Assembly (NCBI GenBank): GCA_963575745.1
Contig: CAUYUJ010014003.1
Span: 1 to 55,000, forward strand
Origin: Prorocentrum cordatum
Taxonomy: Eukaryota > Sar > Dinophyceae > Prorocentrales > Prorocentraceae
Length of the DNA: 55,000 nucleotides
Direction of reading: 5' to 3'
Shown: positions 1-10,604 of the stretch, piece after piece
Layout: every line of letters begins with the position of its first letter
Position numbering within the stretch: the first letter of the stretch is position 1
Notes under the pieces: model-generated
Databases searched by the model: none
Told to the model about the DNA's origin: nothing
What the model saw: only the letters and a program-made list of their open reading frames with translations
Program-made: the position numbers and the translations under genes

Positions 1-718
1 TTTTCGGCAGACCTGCTCTTTCGTAGTATACTTATTTCCTCCGTGCAGTTTCTTGTCTTCTTCGCCACACTCCTCCCACGCGCCCCCTCCCATCTCGAGC
101 TCGCGATCGATGCAAACTCTTTTCCATTCACTGCCTTTGCCACCTTGATCCTTTTCGTGACCTGGCTCGTTTCTCGTATGCTCTCTGCGGTTTTTGGCCA
201 TCATGTAGTACTGGTACCCCTTTGTCGTATCGCCCACAGGGCCATCATTGACTGCGGGTCGTGAAGGCCATGGCCCACACCGTGCAACACACTCCGAAAA
301 AAAACGCGCTAATGCGCCACACTGCGCGCGTAGGCCAGCGCTGAGCCAGATCCGGTGTGGCAGCTGAGGATGAGAAAGTTGCAGCCCAACTGCCCCATTA
401 TGCAAGTAGTACCTCGAATATGGTCCCATCTCCCCCCCACTGCGATAGTATTGAATTCCCAACTGCCCTGCGCCCTCGTAGTAGCTTGTACTCCGTACCC
501 ATCTCCCTCCATTGACCGCGACACGTCTACATTGCGCGTATGCTGTATTGCATGCAAAGTACCACGCCCACCATCTCACCGCATCTGTAAATGGATAAAG
601 GGAGGGGGAAACGTATCGTGTCGTGTTTGGAGGACGACGACGAATACGAGGAGAATGAGGAGGAGGACGAGAAGGAGAAGGAGGAGGCAGTGAAAACGAG
701 GATTACGAGGAGGAGGAC
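1..718. other. Gene-free stretch with degenerate repeats
   Basis: No convincing coding sequence. From about 200 to 590 a loose repeat recurs, with blocks resembling TAGTAC followed by CCCATCTCCC, seen near 400, 485 and 555. From 600 to 718 the plus strand is purine-rich (GAGGA-type), which makes stop-free frames without coding value. Confidence 0.5.
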
Positions 719-2800
719 TAGTGCAAACCCAAGACTCATCCACGATGCTGAAATACAGCCTCCCTCCAAGCTCCCTCTTCATGGGCCCTTACAGCGATCC
801 AGTTCCGTTCCACTGAGGGAAGTGCCCCGTTGGGACACAGCCGTTTGAAGATCCTGAAGCGTGCCCAAACATCATTCTCGTGACTGCAAAGCCACAAGGC
901 AACCTGACTGTTGCGTCTTGACGATCCCAAATCGCGCCAAAACACCCTTCCGTTGACTTCAAGACCGCAAAACCGCGTGATTGTTGCGCCCTGGCAGTCC
1001 TGAGTCTCTCCCAAACACCTTCTGGTGTACGTTGAACATGAAATTGCAAATTTCTGATAAACGAACGTGCGCAGCGCCAAAGCGAAAGCCACATCTTGAA
1101 AAGGAACCGTCCTCAACGCGTGCAACTCTCGCAAATGTTTTAAGACGAATGTGCGCGGCGCTAAGCGAGATTCGCATTTTGAAAACAACCCGCCTTTCTT
1201 GCAACATGCTTACCAACAATTTGAGCGGCGGAAATGCGAGCCCCACATGTTGAAAACTGGCGGCCCTCCATCTGTTGAACCGTTGCCAACTTCTAGGCTT
1301 CAGGCTCATAAGTGGTCGGGAAGTCTCCGGCGGAACGACCTGCCCGCCCTTCCGACGGGCCTTGGTGTGCGACAGGGCGGAAACATTCATAAGGAAAGCG
1401 AATGGATGATGATGCTGATGAGGAGGGGGAGTCGGAGCACTTGAGCAAATCCAAGACTCATCGACGACGTTGGAAGACACCCTAGGCCTTTAAAGCGATT
1501 CATTTCCACTGAGGGAAGTGCCCCGTTGGGACACAGCCGTTTGAAGATCCTGAAGCGTGCCCAAACATCATTCTCGTGACTGCAAAGCCACAGGGCAACC
1601 TGACTGTTGCGTCTTGACGATCCTAAATCGCGCCAAAACGCCATTCCGTTGACTTCAAGACCGCAAAACCGCGTGATTGTTGCGCACTGGCAGTCCTGAG
1701 TCTCTCTCAGACACCTTCTGGTGTACGTTGAACATGAAATTGCAATTTTTTCTGTTAAACGAATGTGCGGAGCGCCAAAGCGAAAACCACATCTTGAACA
1801 GCAGTCGCCCTCAATTCGTGAAACTCTCGCGAATGTGTTTAAGACGAATGTGCGCGGCGCTACACGAGAGCCACATGTTGAAAGCCAACCGCCCTCCATC
1901 AGTGAAGCTCTTGAAACTGTTTAGAACTAGTGCGCGCGTCGGTAAGGCGAAAACCACATTTGGAAAACCACACGCCCTTCATCTGTGAAGCTGCTACCGG
2001 TTTCTAAGCTTCAGGCTCATACATGGTAAGAAAGTCTCAGGCGAAACGCCCTGCCCGCCCTTCTGGCTGGCCTCGGGGTGCAACAGGGTGGAATGATTCA
2101 GAAGGAACAGGATTGGATGAGGGAGGACCAGTGCAAACCCGAGACTCATCAACGATGTTGGAATACACCCTCCCTCAAAGCTCCCTCTTCATAGGTCCTT
2201 ACAAGGATTCATTTCCACTGGGGGAAATCCCCCGTTGGGAGACAAACGTGTGAAGATCCTGAAGCGTGCCAAAACACAAATTCTCAAGACTGCAACGCCA
2301 CGAATCAACCTGACAATTGCGTCTTCGTCTTGACGACCCTGAATCGCGCCAGGACGCCATCCTGGGAATTCATCGCCGCGAATCAACGTAACTGCTGCGC
2401 CCTGACAACCCTGAATCATTCTCAAACACCGACATTCTTGTACCCTTGTTGAAACGAGTGTGCGCGGCGCCTAGGCGAGAGCCACAATTTGAAAACGGCC
2501 CACCCTCAATACGTGAAACTTCTAGAGTGTAATACGGATGTGCGCGGCGCTGGAGCGAAAAACAACATTTTGAAACCAGCCCGCCCTTGCGTCCGCGAAG
2601 CTGTCGCACATGCTTGAAACGAATGTGCACGGCGGAGAGGCGAGCCCCACAGCTTGAAAACTGGCGGCCCTTCCTCTGAAAAACTGCTGCCAGCTTCTGA
2701 GCTTCAGGCTCACAAATGGCAGAGCAGTCTCTGGCGACACGCCCAGCCCGCCCTTCCGAGTGACCTCGGGGTGCGACGAGGGGGGAGATTCACAAGAAAA
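719..2800. repeat. Three tandem units of ~700 bp with nested ~82-bp repeats
   Basis: Units begin at about 720, 1,443 and 2,131, each opening with a block like AAACCCAAGACTCATC and then GAAGATCCTGAAGCGTGCC. Each unit contains three copies of a ~82-bp subrepeat opening with ACGAATGTGCGCGGCGC: near 1,062, 1,144 and 1,220; 1,758, 1,843 and 1,924; 2,453, 2,533 and 2,617. Each unit closes with a conserved block containing CTTCAGGCTCA. Units differ by many substitutions and small indels. The long open frames across this region do not keep one frame between units, so it is read as non-coding. Confidence 0.85.
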
Positions 2801-2805
2801 AGGAT

Positions 2806-2915
2806 CGGAGGAGGAGGAAGAGGAGGAGGAGGGAGGAGGAGGAGGAGGAGGAGGAGGAGGAGGAGGAGGAGGAGGGGGAGGAGGAGGAAGGGAGGAGCAA
2901 AAGGAGGAGGAGGCC
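2806..2915. repeat. AGG trinucleotide microsatellite
   Basis: Nearly pure GGA/AGG tract directly after the third ~700-bp unit. It produces poly-G, poly-R and poly-E frames on this strand and poly-S or poly-P on the other, which are not genes. Confidence 0.95.
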
Positions 2916-3024
2916 TCCTCGTCCTGGTGGGCTGGAGGCCTCCTTCCAGGGGGCCAGGAGGGGCAGGGGCGGGCGAGGCGGTGCCCCGAGGCGTGGCCCT
3001 GACAGGCGACGCCGCGGCGCAGCC

Positions 3025-3164
3025 GACCAGCCATAACTGGGGGAGCTATGGTCTTTACCCCCCTGGGAGAACCCATCGCATTGACGATCTCGCGAGAGGA
3101 GCGTCGAAATCGTTGGGTCCCCCCAGGGGGGTAAGGACCACAGCTCCCCCAATTGTGGCTGGCC
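3025..3164. mobile_element. Inverted-repeat element, family B copy 1 (MITE-like)
   Basis: The left end reads GACCAGCCATAACTGGGGGA and continues AGCTATGGTC. The right end is its near-perfect reverse complement, ending GTTGTGGCTGGTC-like (AATTGTGGCTGGCC here). Arms are about 30 bp with an additional CCCCCCTGG/CCAGGGGGG pair inside. The second copy is at 33,430-33,571. At 140 bp with no coding capacity it fits a non-autonomous DNA transposon. No target-site duplication could be assigned. Confidence 0.85.
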
Positions 3165-3640
3165 TGCGCAGGGTCCCCGGGGTGCGGGCGGCTGGGCCGG
3201 GTGCAGCGGCGGCCTCGGGCTAAGTGCAACCCCAAGACAAGCTGGGACACCGGCCCGTAGGGAAACGGCGCGGGTCCTTCGGGGATCTTCTGACCCGGGT
3301 CAATCCAGACCCGGGTAGGCAGGACACCGAAGACTGCAATGCAGGGGAAAAACAACTGCAACGCAGGTCTTCGCAAACCCGGGTCCACCAGCATGCGCGG
3401 CCGCCTCGCGGCCACGAGCGGCTCGCTGACCTGGGTCAGCCAGAGGGGGTCTTCGCAGGATCCTGCAGGATCCGGTGCCCTGGCTGACCCTCGTTTGCAT
3501 TGACCCCCGTCTCAAGGCTCCCGAGTCCTCCTCCCTGGCAGTGCGCCGAACCGGAAAGGTGGTCAGCGTGGCGTGAACTAGATTCAGGGTGACTCTCGAT
3601 GAAGGCGTACGGCAAAGATCTGTATGGAGCTACAGTGGAG
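3165..3640. other. Spacer rich in CCCGGG palindromes
   Basis: No gene seen. GACCCGGGTC and AGACCCGGGT recur at about 3,293-3,316 and 3,386, and CAGGATCCTGCAGGATCC lies near 3,455. Short palindromes dominate but no unit repeats cleanly. Confidence 0.5.
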
Positions 3641-3644
3641 GCCA

Positions 3645-3805
3645 GTCCACAAGAAACCCTCCACGAGAAACCCAACCCTGAAACCCCAGGACGTCCATTG
3701 ATTCTTGGTGCGGGAGCGTCGCGGTTCCCTTCGCGAAACCATCGGAACCCAGGAAACCCGGGGCACCATGGAGGCAAGCAAGGTGTTTCTTGGCATGGGC
3801 TTACG
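3645..3805. repeat. Dispersed repeat family F, copy 1
   Basis: Shares a ~160-bp core with 10,005-10,205, 14,190-14,360 and 43,085-43,245. Landmarks are AACCCTGAAACCCCAGGACG, then GGTGCGGGAGCGTCGCG, then GGGGCACC and TTGGCATGGG. Copies 1-3 can be read in the same plus frame as NPETPxRPL...GASR, while copy 4 shifts frame. No known protein was recognised and no terminal inverted repeats are evident. Confidence 0.8.
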
Positions 3806-4859
3806 CTGAGAGCCGGTTTCTGCTGGCGTTGGCTCCCTGGTTGCCGCTGGAGGGGCCTCCGGCGGCCAGAGGGGCCTGCGGCGGCCGCGGCGTCCGGCGG
3901 CGCCCGAGAGGGCGCCGCAGGGCTGACGGCTCAGCGCGCTCCTTGGTTTTTCGGGCGACCTAGATTTACGAATTTTTGTTTCGTCGGTGGCTTTGCGTTA
4001 CAAGACCTGTCCTGTCAACCACCAGGCTGTGGATGCGATCGGACCGCGTGATTCCAGCAGAAGCGGTGCAAAGTTTCGAATCCGAGGCCAATTGCGGGCG
4101 TGCCCAAAAGCACGTTCAAGATGTCACCGAGACGGCGCGTAGGAAAACATGATTCCAGCAAAACGGTACACTGTCCTGCCAACCGTCCTCCTGGGGCCCC
4201 TCTGGCACAACCAGTCGCGGCCTCAGGCCACCATGGGGCAAACAACAACCCTCTGGGAATCCCTGCGCTCACTCGCGGAAGGAAACGGCCACCCCTGCTG
4301 GCTGGCGGGCCGCCAAGGAGGGTTATTAACAATCCTCTCGGGAACGAATGCCGATACTTGATATCCCGCCTCGGACCCGGGCGTAGGGAAACTCGGCCAG
4401 CAGCGACGAATCAGCAGATCCAGAGCGACAGAGATGCAGAATGCCGAGAACTCTTCCTCCCAGGGAACAGCGTTCAGGGACGATGCGGCGGGTGAGGGTG
4501 AGGGGAATAATGGTTTTCGTTGTGTTTCGAGGGCCTGGGGGGTTCGGGGAGTGGTAGGGAGTCTAGGGGCTCTGGGGAGGATCTCAGCCTCCCTTTCTCC
4601 ACATCTCATGATTGCCCAATGGATGTTCTCAGTGGCAAACTGATCGAACTAGTTGAATAGCTAGTCTAATTGATGAAATCGATTCTCATCGGGAGAGGAG
4701 TATGATCACCAATGGGGTCAAACCGCCAAATCGATAGAAGCACCGCGCAGAGTCCGGCACGCAATCTTGAATCGATCGAATAGGAAACAACCAGGACCGA
4801 TCATCCTTATCAGAATATGCATCCGCGTTCCCCTCTCGAACCTGTTTTCACTCCTGCCT
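3806..4859. other. Spacer with no recognisable gene
   Basis: Starts with a GC-rich, hairpin-prone patch (GGCGGCC/GGCCGCC, 3,845-3,920), then unique-looking sequence. Two imperfect blocks share TGATTCCAGCA (near 4,050 and 4,150). No open frame shows protein-like composition. Confidence 0.4.
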
Positions 4860-5047
4860 CATCATTATTATTAATTGTATGATACTTTTATTGTTATTGC
4901 TTCATTACGATCATTATCAGTATTATTATTATTAGTCGTAGCATTAGTATTATCATTAACAATTTACTATTAATACTTGTATTCGTATTACTTGTTTATA
5001 CGTATTATTACTATTAATATTACTCTACTATTACTTTTATATATGTA
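4860..5047. repeat. AT-rich island of degenerate ATT repeats
   Basis: About 190 bp of ATT/TTA-rich sequence abruptly set in GC-rich surroundings. It ends with TTTTATATATG. Confidence 0.85.
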
Positions 5048-5381
5048 TAGGTTCAAGTCACCGTCCTCGTCACCCTTCCTGCCCAGGTCGTGCTCCCCCA
5101 GCTTTTCCGTCCCGAGGCCACTGGGAGGCCCGAGAGAGAGCCCAGACCCCTCGAGCCTCTGGCCTCGCATCTCCAACAACGACGGCGGCGGCGGCGACGG
5201 CGGCGGCCACGCAGATGGCAACGGCGACGGCAGCGACTGCCATCGGTGCAAACATTGTCTCTGGACCCTGCTCGGGATCCGTGCTTGCCAGTGCTTCGAG
5301 CTGTGTCCCCAGCCGTGGCCACGAGAGCGCCCCCGGAGACCCAAGAATGCAGGAACCCATCAAAGGCGATGCCGACGACGA

Positions 5382-5559
5382 CCAGGTCGGACGGAAGGGG
5401 AAGACGGTCAAGGAAGGAGGGGTTAGGGAGTCAGCTTTTCTGGCGCCTCCTGGTGCCAGAGGCGCCATGGTATCGAGGAAGGCGCCCGCCCGCGGGGCCG
5501 AAGCTGGCTGCACGCAGCACATTTCGCAAGCTCGGGTCCACTTGGGGAAGACGACCTGG
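5382..5559. mobile_element. Inverted-repeat element, family C copy 1 (degenerate)
   Basis: Outer ends are CCAGGTCGGACGGAAGGGG and its approximate inverse CTTGGGGAAGACGACCTGG. The interior matches the other copies through GGCGCC hairpin arms, GTATCGAGGAA, GGCCGAA and CAGCTGG/GCAGCA-type motifs ending CATTTCGCA. The better copies are at 14,841-15,043 and 27,975-28,172. Confidence 0.7.
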
Positions 5560-5607
5560 CGGCAGAAATCCACCCTGCGCAGGGAGGGTGGATTGCCGAG
5601 TGTAAAG

Positions 5608-5763
5608 GGGCCCCAGGACACACAAATAAATACTCACAAATAACAGGATTCCCCATACTTCCCATATTTTCTACGTTGTCGTCTTCCCCCCACTTCCCAT
5701 GTATTCTCATATTTTCCTGGAAGTCGACGATTAATTGTGTCTGTGTGTTTTCTCTTCTCCTGA
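5608..5763. repeat. Dispersed repeat family G, copy 1
   Basis: Landmarks in order: GGGGCCCCAGGACACACAAA, AACAGGATTCCCCATA, CCCCCCACTTCCCAT, TTTTCCTGGAAGTCGACG, then TTGTGTCTGTGTGTTTT and TCTCCTGA. Other copies are at 16,370-16,530, 34,283-34,447 and 50,027-50,160. About 155 bp, AT-richer than its surroundings, no coding capacity. Confidence 0.85.
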
Positions 5764-5917
5764 GACTGCTCTAGAGTCAAAGAATCAAAACCAATGGTTA
5801 TATGTTTCCACTATGCCCGTGACCGGCCCCGCCCTCCCCTCCCGACCCTGGTCACGCCACGATTCGCGCTGGCGCCGTGTGGGAAGTGGCCATTCTTGAG
5901 CATTCCCAGTCGGCGTC

Positions 5918-5951
5918 GCCTCCTCCTCCTCCTCCTCCTCCTCCTCCTCCA
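5918..5951. repeat. CCT microsatellite
   Basis: About 11 uninterrupted CCT units. Confidence 0.95.
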
Positions 5952-6074
5952 CAATTACTCAATATGAATACTACTGATGACGGTTTGGAAGTGGCCGACC
6001 CCCCCCGCGTACTGTTGTTTACACACAGGTTTCCCCGGAGTTGGGTTTTCGCTTGCATTTGTTTCAAAATGCTG

Positions 6075-6275
6075 CTCTCGCTGAGGCGTCAGCCTCAATT
6101 TCGGGCCCCGCTCGTTCCGAATCCTGCTCCCGCTGCAGCGCTGGCCTCATTTCCGTGCTTCTGCTCGTTCCGAATCGTGCTCCCGCTGCAGCGCTGGCCT
6201 CCTTTCCGCGCCTCCGCTCGTTTCGACTCGTGCTCCCGCTGCAGCGCTGGCGTCATTTCCCGTGCCATGCCACGG
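6075..6275. repeat. 53-bp minisatellite, about 3.5 copies
   Basis: GCTCGTTCCGAATC starts units at 6,110, 6,163 and 6,216, exactly 53 bp apart. Each contains CTCCCGCTGCAGCGCTGG, whose CTGCAG/CAGCGCTG core is palindromic. Confidence 0.9.
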
Positions 6276-6480
6276 CATGCAATGCAATTCTAGGTTGATG
6301 CTACGCTTTGCGGTGCTTTTCTACGCCATGCCATGCCGTGCTCTACAATGCATCGCGTACCCTTTCGGGATCATTGCCCTGCTCGACATCCGACTGAGCG
6401 AGTAGAGAGGGGACCTGCGCCATGGTAAGGGATGGGAGGGAGGGGTAGGATGTCCGATATGACGCGAGCGCACCTAGCTT

Positions 6481-6655
6481 GTCCTCCTCCCCCTCCCCCT
6501 CCCCCTCCCCCCCCCCCCCTCCTCCTCCTCCTCCTCCTCCTCCTCCTCCTCCTCCTCCTCCTCCTCCTCCTCCTCCTCCTCCTCGTCGTCCTCGTCCTCC
6601 TCCTCCTCCTCCTCCTCCTCCTCCTCCTCCTCCTCCTCCCCCTCCTCCCTCTTCT
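6481..6655. repeat. CCT/CTC microsatellite, ~175 bp
   Basis: Nearly pure pyrimidine tract on the plus strand, interrupted once by CGTCGTCCTCG. Mirror symmetry makes it a candidate triplex (H-DNA) former. Poly-P, poly-S, poly-L and poly-G frames here are artefacts. Confidence 0.95.
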
Positions 6656-6999
6656 TCCCCTTGGGTCACGCCCGCTACCGCCAGGGGATAACAAAAACGG
6701 ACTCTCAGGCTTGAAGGGTTCCTAAACCATCTGTGAAGGTGACCCGACCATCGGGAAAACTAAGGGGGGGCGGTTGCAGCTGATTCGCCGCCCAATCCCA
6801 TTGCGCAGGGTGGATGACGACGGCTTTAGGGGCCGCGGGGGAGCCAAACCCAAGCGGGCAGGCCAGTGCTGGGGGACCCCATGGCCCATGGGACCCCTGT
6901 GCGTCAAGGTCACTCTGGCTAATGGTCACTCGTATTACGCGTCGCCGACCTTGCCCTATCCCCCTCTGCGGGACAACGTTGGGGGGGACCAGCTCAGCG
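6656..6999. other. Spacer, no gene recognised
   Basis: Unique-looking GC-rich sequence between the CCT tract and family N copy 1. No frame resembles a protein. Confidence 0.4.
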
Positions 7000-7240
7000 A
7001 GGGGACATATGTTGAATCGGCGGTACACCACCGGCTGGTCGGCGAGAAGCCCCCGACAGCGAAACCGCGCAATCCTGTCAGACCGGGGCCGTCGGGCCCC
7101 TATCAGCGATGAGATGTTACGACAGGGGGGGGTCGATGTCTCCCGCCCCCTAGGCCCATCCCCCCCAACGCTGCCCCTGATACGAATTGCTTTCGGGCCA
7201 TAACTCGGGCTTCGGTCGGTCGTTCGGGAGAAATCTGAAC
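7000..7240. repeat. Dispersed repeat family N, copy 1
   Basis: Shares AATCGGCG, GGCGAGAAGCCCCCGA, GCGAAACCGCG and CGGGCCCCTATC-type blocks with 7,960-8,150, 33,935-34,180 and 51,580-51,750. Similarity to the 33.9-kb copy continues downstream through a CGGGCC...ACTCGGGC...GTTCGGGA block (7,195-7,235 and 34,113-34,160). Confidence 0.7.
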
Positions 7241-7955
7241 CCCCAGGATCGACGGTGGACAAACCTCCCTTTAGTAAACCTCCCCTTAGTGAAAACGGCC
7301 TGGGACCGAAACCGACGGACCTGGACCCGCAAAAATGGCGGCCGCGACGCCCTCCCGCGAACCGAAAACGGCCAATTCCTTATTCGACGTGTCAGGGTAG
7401 GAGGTCTATCCACCTCCGACAGGAACGCTCTCGGCGAGGCGCAGCTGGTGGTAACCACCACGGGTCGCGAAAACCTCTGGCAACTTCGGGAAACCTCCCG
7501 AAACGTTGCGTCCCTCCCTGAGCCCATCCCCGCCTGGCGTTGTCGGAGGCGTGCAAACAAGCACCAACACCAACACAGGGAGATGCCTCCACCGGGGGAA
7601 GGTGCTCCTAAATTCAGGTGCTGGTGTTAACATGTCGGCCGCCAAAAAAAGCAAGAATCTGACCACCGTCGCCGAGATCGGGAAGTCTCTTCCAATGGTG
7701 GAAGCACACCACCGATATTGGTGTCGGTGCTAACCTCTAGGGCTCCTACGTTGCCCCTGATCTCCCGTCCGACCCGAGACTTTGGACGCTTAAATGGGTA
7801 CTAGTTCAGAAAGTTGATACGATGCCCAACTGCATATGTCCCCCAAACCGACAGCGGTCTCTATTGGGCAGGTGGCCTCCTGCCTCACACGGACAACGCC
7901 CGCGGCGACATCGACAGCACAGCCCTGTTCAAAATGAACAGGAACAGATGTCGGT
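7241..7955. other. Spacer, no gene recognised
   Basis: Contains short repeated blocks such as CCTCCC(C)TTAGT near 7,263 and 7,279, and ACCAACACCAACAC at 7,562. No protein-like frame and no inverted-repeat element identified. Confidence 0.4.
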
Positions 7956-7959
7956 CTTT

Positions 7960-8150
7960 CGAGTGGCAACAATAGGGATGGACTGGCGCAGGGGGGGAAA
8001 CCTCGAGGTGGAATCGGCGACACATCGCCGACAAATCAGCGAGAAGCCTCAGATAGCGAACCCACGCGTTCCTGGGCAGGTTGGGGCTATCGAAGCCGCC
8101 CGCTCTGCGGGCTCGATGCATCCTCTTCTGAGCCTATATCCCCCCCTTGT
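7960..8150. repeat. Dispersed repeat family N, copy 2
   Basis: Matches copy 1 through GGAATCGGCGACACATCGCC, ATCAGCGAGAAGCC, GATAGCGAA and CCTGGGCAGG. GCCCGCTCTGCGGGC forms a small hairpin near 8,098. It ends in CCTCTTCTGAGCC, resembling the CTTCCGAGCC end of the 51.6-kb copy. Confidence 0.65.
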
Positions 8151-8714
8151 CGTTGCCCTTGATCTTCGTGCCCACTCCGATCGCACCGAACGGCGGCGGC
8201 GGCGGCGATGGCGGCGGCGCCTGCTTGGCGGCTGCCTCCGAGCAGCAGCGCGCGCGCGGCGGGGTGCAGCCCGAACGGGCGCGGCGGCGCCAGCGGGGCA
8301 GCGCCGCTGGGGGCGGTGTGCTCCTCGCCTTCGGGCGGGGGGCTTCTCCCTCCGTAGAGGGTGCCTCGATCGGATCTCGGCCGGAAGGCAGCCCGAGGTC
8401 CTGAGCCAAGCCGAGCTGAAGGCCAGGCGCTCGAGGCAATGGTCTAGGGTGCTGTGGTGTTCACCATGCGGAACTTGCATTCTGCAACAGGTTCCACCAG
8501 TTCACCTCCGCTCCACTCCCTCCATAACTGGTCCCCTGGTCCCCTGGCGGGTTTTCCCTGCTCCGGATCTTCTGGAGTGGCGGTCATCAAGGGGCCCCGC
8601 TCTTCCTGGGCCTGGTGTCGGACCTCTTCTGGTCCCTCCGGCTTTCCCTGCCAGGCCCCGAAGTGTGCTCGTTCGTCGGGCGCACTCTGGGCTCGCCCGC
8701 TCGCCCGCTCGCCC
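8151..8714. other. GC-rich spacer
   Basis: Starts with GGCGGC runs and many GCGCC hairpins (8,190-8,330), then sequence without recognisable features. Long frames here look like GC-skewed noise. Confidence 0.4.
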
Positions 8715-8945
8715 CTGCCCCCCCTCCCCTCCCCTCCCCTCCCCTCCTCGTCTCCCTCCTCCTGGCCCAATGCCCCCCTGCCCCCCTCCCCTCCCCTCCC
8801 CTCCCCTCCTCCTCTCCCTCTTCCTGGCCCAATGCCCCTCCTTCCCTCCCTCCCCTCCCCTCCCCTCCTTCCCTCCCTCCCCTCCTCCCTCCCCTCCTCC
8901 CCTCCCTCCTCTCCCCTCCTCCTCTCCCTCCTCCTGGCCCAATGC
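8715..8945. repeat. CCCCTCC-rich minisatellite
   Basis: Blocks of CCCCTCC are separated by a conserved CTGGCCCAATGCCCC at about 8,762, 8,824 and 8,934. This shows a compound unit of ~62 bp, the third expanded to ~110 bp. Confidence 0.9.
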
Positions 8946-9122
8946 CCCGTGGCCCCTCGAGGACGGGCGCAGGGCGCCCGAGGAGCGCCGCGGCGCCCGG
9001 CGAGTGCGCCTCGCCTCGCGCGCCTCTATTCTCTTTGAGGGGGCGGCCGCGGGCCCCTCCGCGGGGCCTCCCCCAGGCGAGCGCATGTTTGTTTTGCATC
9101 CGCGGCCACATTGGGCGTTACC

Positions 9123-9250
9123 TTGCCGTCGCTCGGACGTCCATTTCCCGTGCATGTTTCGGTGTCGTGCGTGCTTTTTGCGCTCGGTGATCCAGGATGT
9201 TCCTTGACGGTCCTCGCCGAGAAAAAAATACACACGTCCGAGCGACGCCA
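9123..9250. mobile_element. Inverted-repeat element, family E copy 1
   Basis: The left end is CGTCGCTCGGACGT. The right end is ACACGTCCGAGCGACG, its inverse. The interior shares TTCGTGCGTG-like, TGATCNAGGATG and TCCTCGCCG blocks with copy 2 at 15,531-15,652. About 128 bp, no coding capacity. Target-site duplication not determined. Confidence 0.8.
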
Positions 9251-9510
9251 GGGGGGAGGGGAGGGGGGGGGGATGGGAGATGGCACAACGCAGCGCCCAT
9301 CCCCCCCCCCTCCCCCAAGACCGCGGTGCGGGACGCCCTGCGGCAGTGCCGGGCATGCACCGAGGGGGGGGGGAGCGTTGTGTCATGGGGGGGGGAGGGG
9401 AGGCGGAGGGAAGGGGAGGGGGGAGGGGGGGGGAGGGGAGAGGGGGGGAGGGGGGGGAGGGGGGGGGGGGTGGTAGGGGGGGGAAGGGGGGGAGGGGGGC
9501 ATACCACGCG
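9251..9510. repeat. G-run tract, potential G-quadruplex DNA
   Basis: Many plus-strand runs of four to nine G separated by one to four bases, densest from 9,367 to 9,500, with a C-run patch at 9,300-9,315. Intramolecular G-quadruplex folding is plausible. The poly-P and poly-G frames are not genes. Confidence 0.85.
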
Positions 9511-9710
9511 TCGTGGCCCAGAGGGCAACCAGAAAACATACTCTCTCAGATGCGGCCATGCGTGCTGCCAGAGGGGGGGGGTGGGGCGATCTGGGAGCGA
9601 GCGGGGCTCTCGGGGCCGCGGCTGGCCTCCTCGGCCACGCAGAGGCCCCTCGACCTGGATCCCCGGGTCCAACGTGCACACGTCTCTTTCCGTCTTTGAG
9701 CGGCCAATCT

Positions 9711-9742
9711 CCTCCTCCTCCTCCTCCTCCTCCTCCTCCCCT
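9711..9742. repeat. CTC microsatellite
   Basis: About ten CTC units; short and uninterrupted. Confidence 0.9.
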
Positions 9743-9999
9743 CCCGGAGAGCACTGTCGTTCCTGTGCTCCGGTGAGAAGACCGGGCTGCTCCGCAGCAG
9801 CGCGGGCTCACTGAGCCGACGGCCGTTGCTGCGGGAACGCAGGCGCCCAGAGTCGTCGCGGCGGAGCGGGCCCACTGCGGCACGACGGCACGGACTCCTG
9901 CTGTCGGCCAAGCGGCCCGAGAGCCGGAGCACCTCCCGGGCCCAGAGCGGTTCTCGGCTGCCCTGCTGTACAACAGGGGCCCGACCACAAGAAACCTTC

Positions 10000-10205
10000 C
10001 ACGAGACACCCAACCACAAGAAACCTACCACAAGAAACCTCCCACAAGAACAAGAAGCCTTCCAAAAGAAACCCAACCCTGAGACCCCAGGACGCCCGTT
10101 GGTCTTTGGTGTGGGAGCGTCACGCCCTCTGACGCAGAAGCATCGACACCCACGAAGCCAGGGGCACCCTGGAGACAAGCAGGGTGCTGCTTGGCATGGG
10201 TCCCC
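10000..10205. repeat. Dispersed repeat family F, copy 2, with internal 15-bp expansion
   Basis: The family F core (AACCCTGAGACCCCAGGACG to TTGGCATGGG) is preceded by about four copies of a 15-bp unit like CCACAAGAAACCTNC (10,000-10,060). Copy 1 has only about two, so the minisatellite expanded inside this copy. Confidence 0.8.
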
Positions 10206-10471
10206 ACTGCAGGTCACCTCGCTTCGCGCCTCGCGCCCAGCGGTGCGCGGTCACGGTCGCGCCGCCGCCCCAGAGGAGGGCGCCCCTTCCGCGGCCGTCC
10301 TGCCCGAGCGGCCGTGCGCGAAGCGAGGTGCTCTTGGCGCCCCCGCGGGCGACCGATGCCAGGACTCCCACAGCGGGGGTGGGTGGGGGCAGACCCCCCT
10401 GCGTGCTGCCCCCCCCCTCCGCCGAAGGCTAGAAGGGGGGCGTTGGCGCAGAGGGCCGGCCCGAGCGCTAG

Positions 10472-10604
10472 GTCGGGCGTGTCCCCCTACAGGCGGATTT
10501 TTCGGGGGAACAATAGCCACGTAGTCAAAACAGATTCGAAAAGTCGTCCCCCAACTTTTTTTCACTATTTTTGAATTTTCCCCCTCTAGAGGGACATGCC
10601 CGAC
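10472..10604. mobile_element. Inverted-repeat element, family D copy 1
   Basis: Left end GTCGGGCGTGTCCCCCTACA; right end TAGAGGGACATGCCCGAC, its imperfect inverse. The AT-rich interior contains AAAGTCGTCCCC. Relatives are at 14,524-14,699, 15,670-15,828 and 27,252-27,393, with a left-end fragment near 13,232. 133 bp. Confidence 0.85.

Noticed and set aside
4070-4092. Possible tRNA T-arm (GTTTCGAATCC)
   Set aside because: No acceptor stem, D-arm or anticodon arm could be paired at the right distances.
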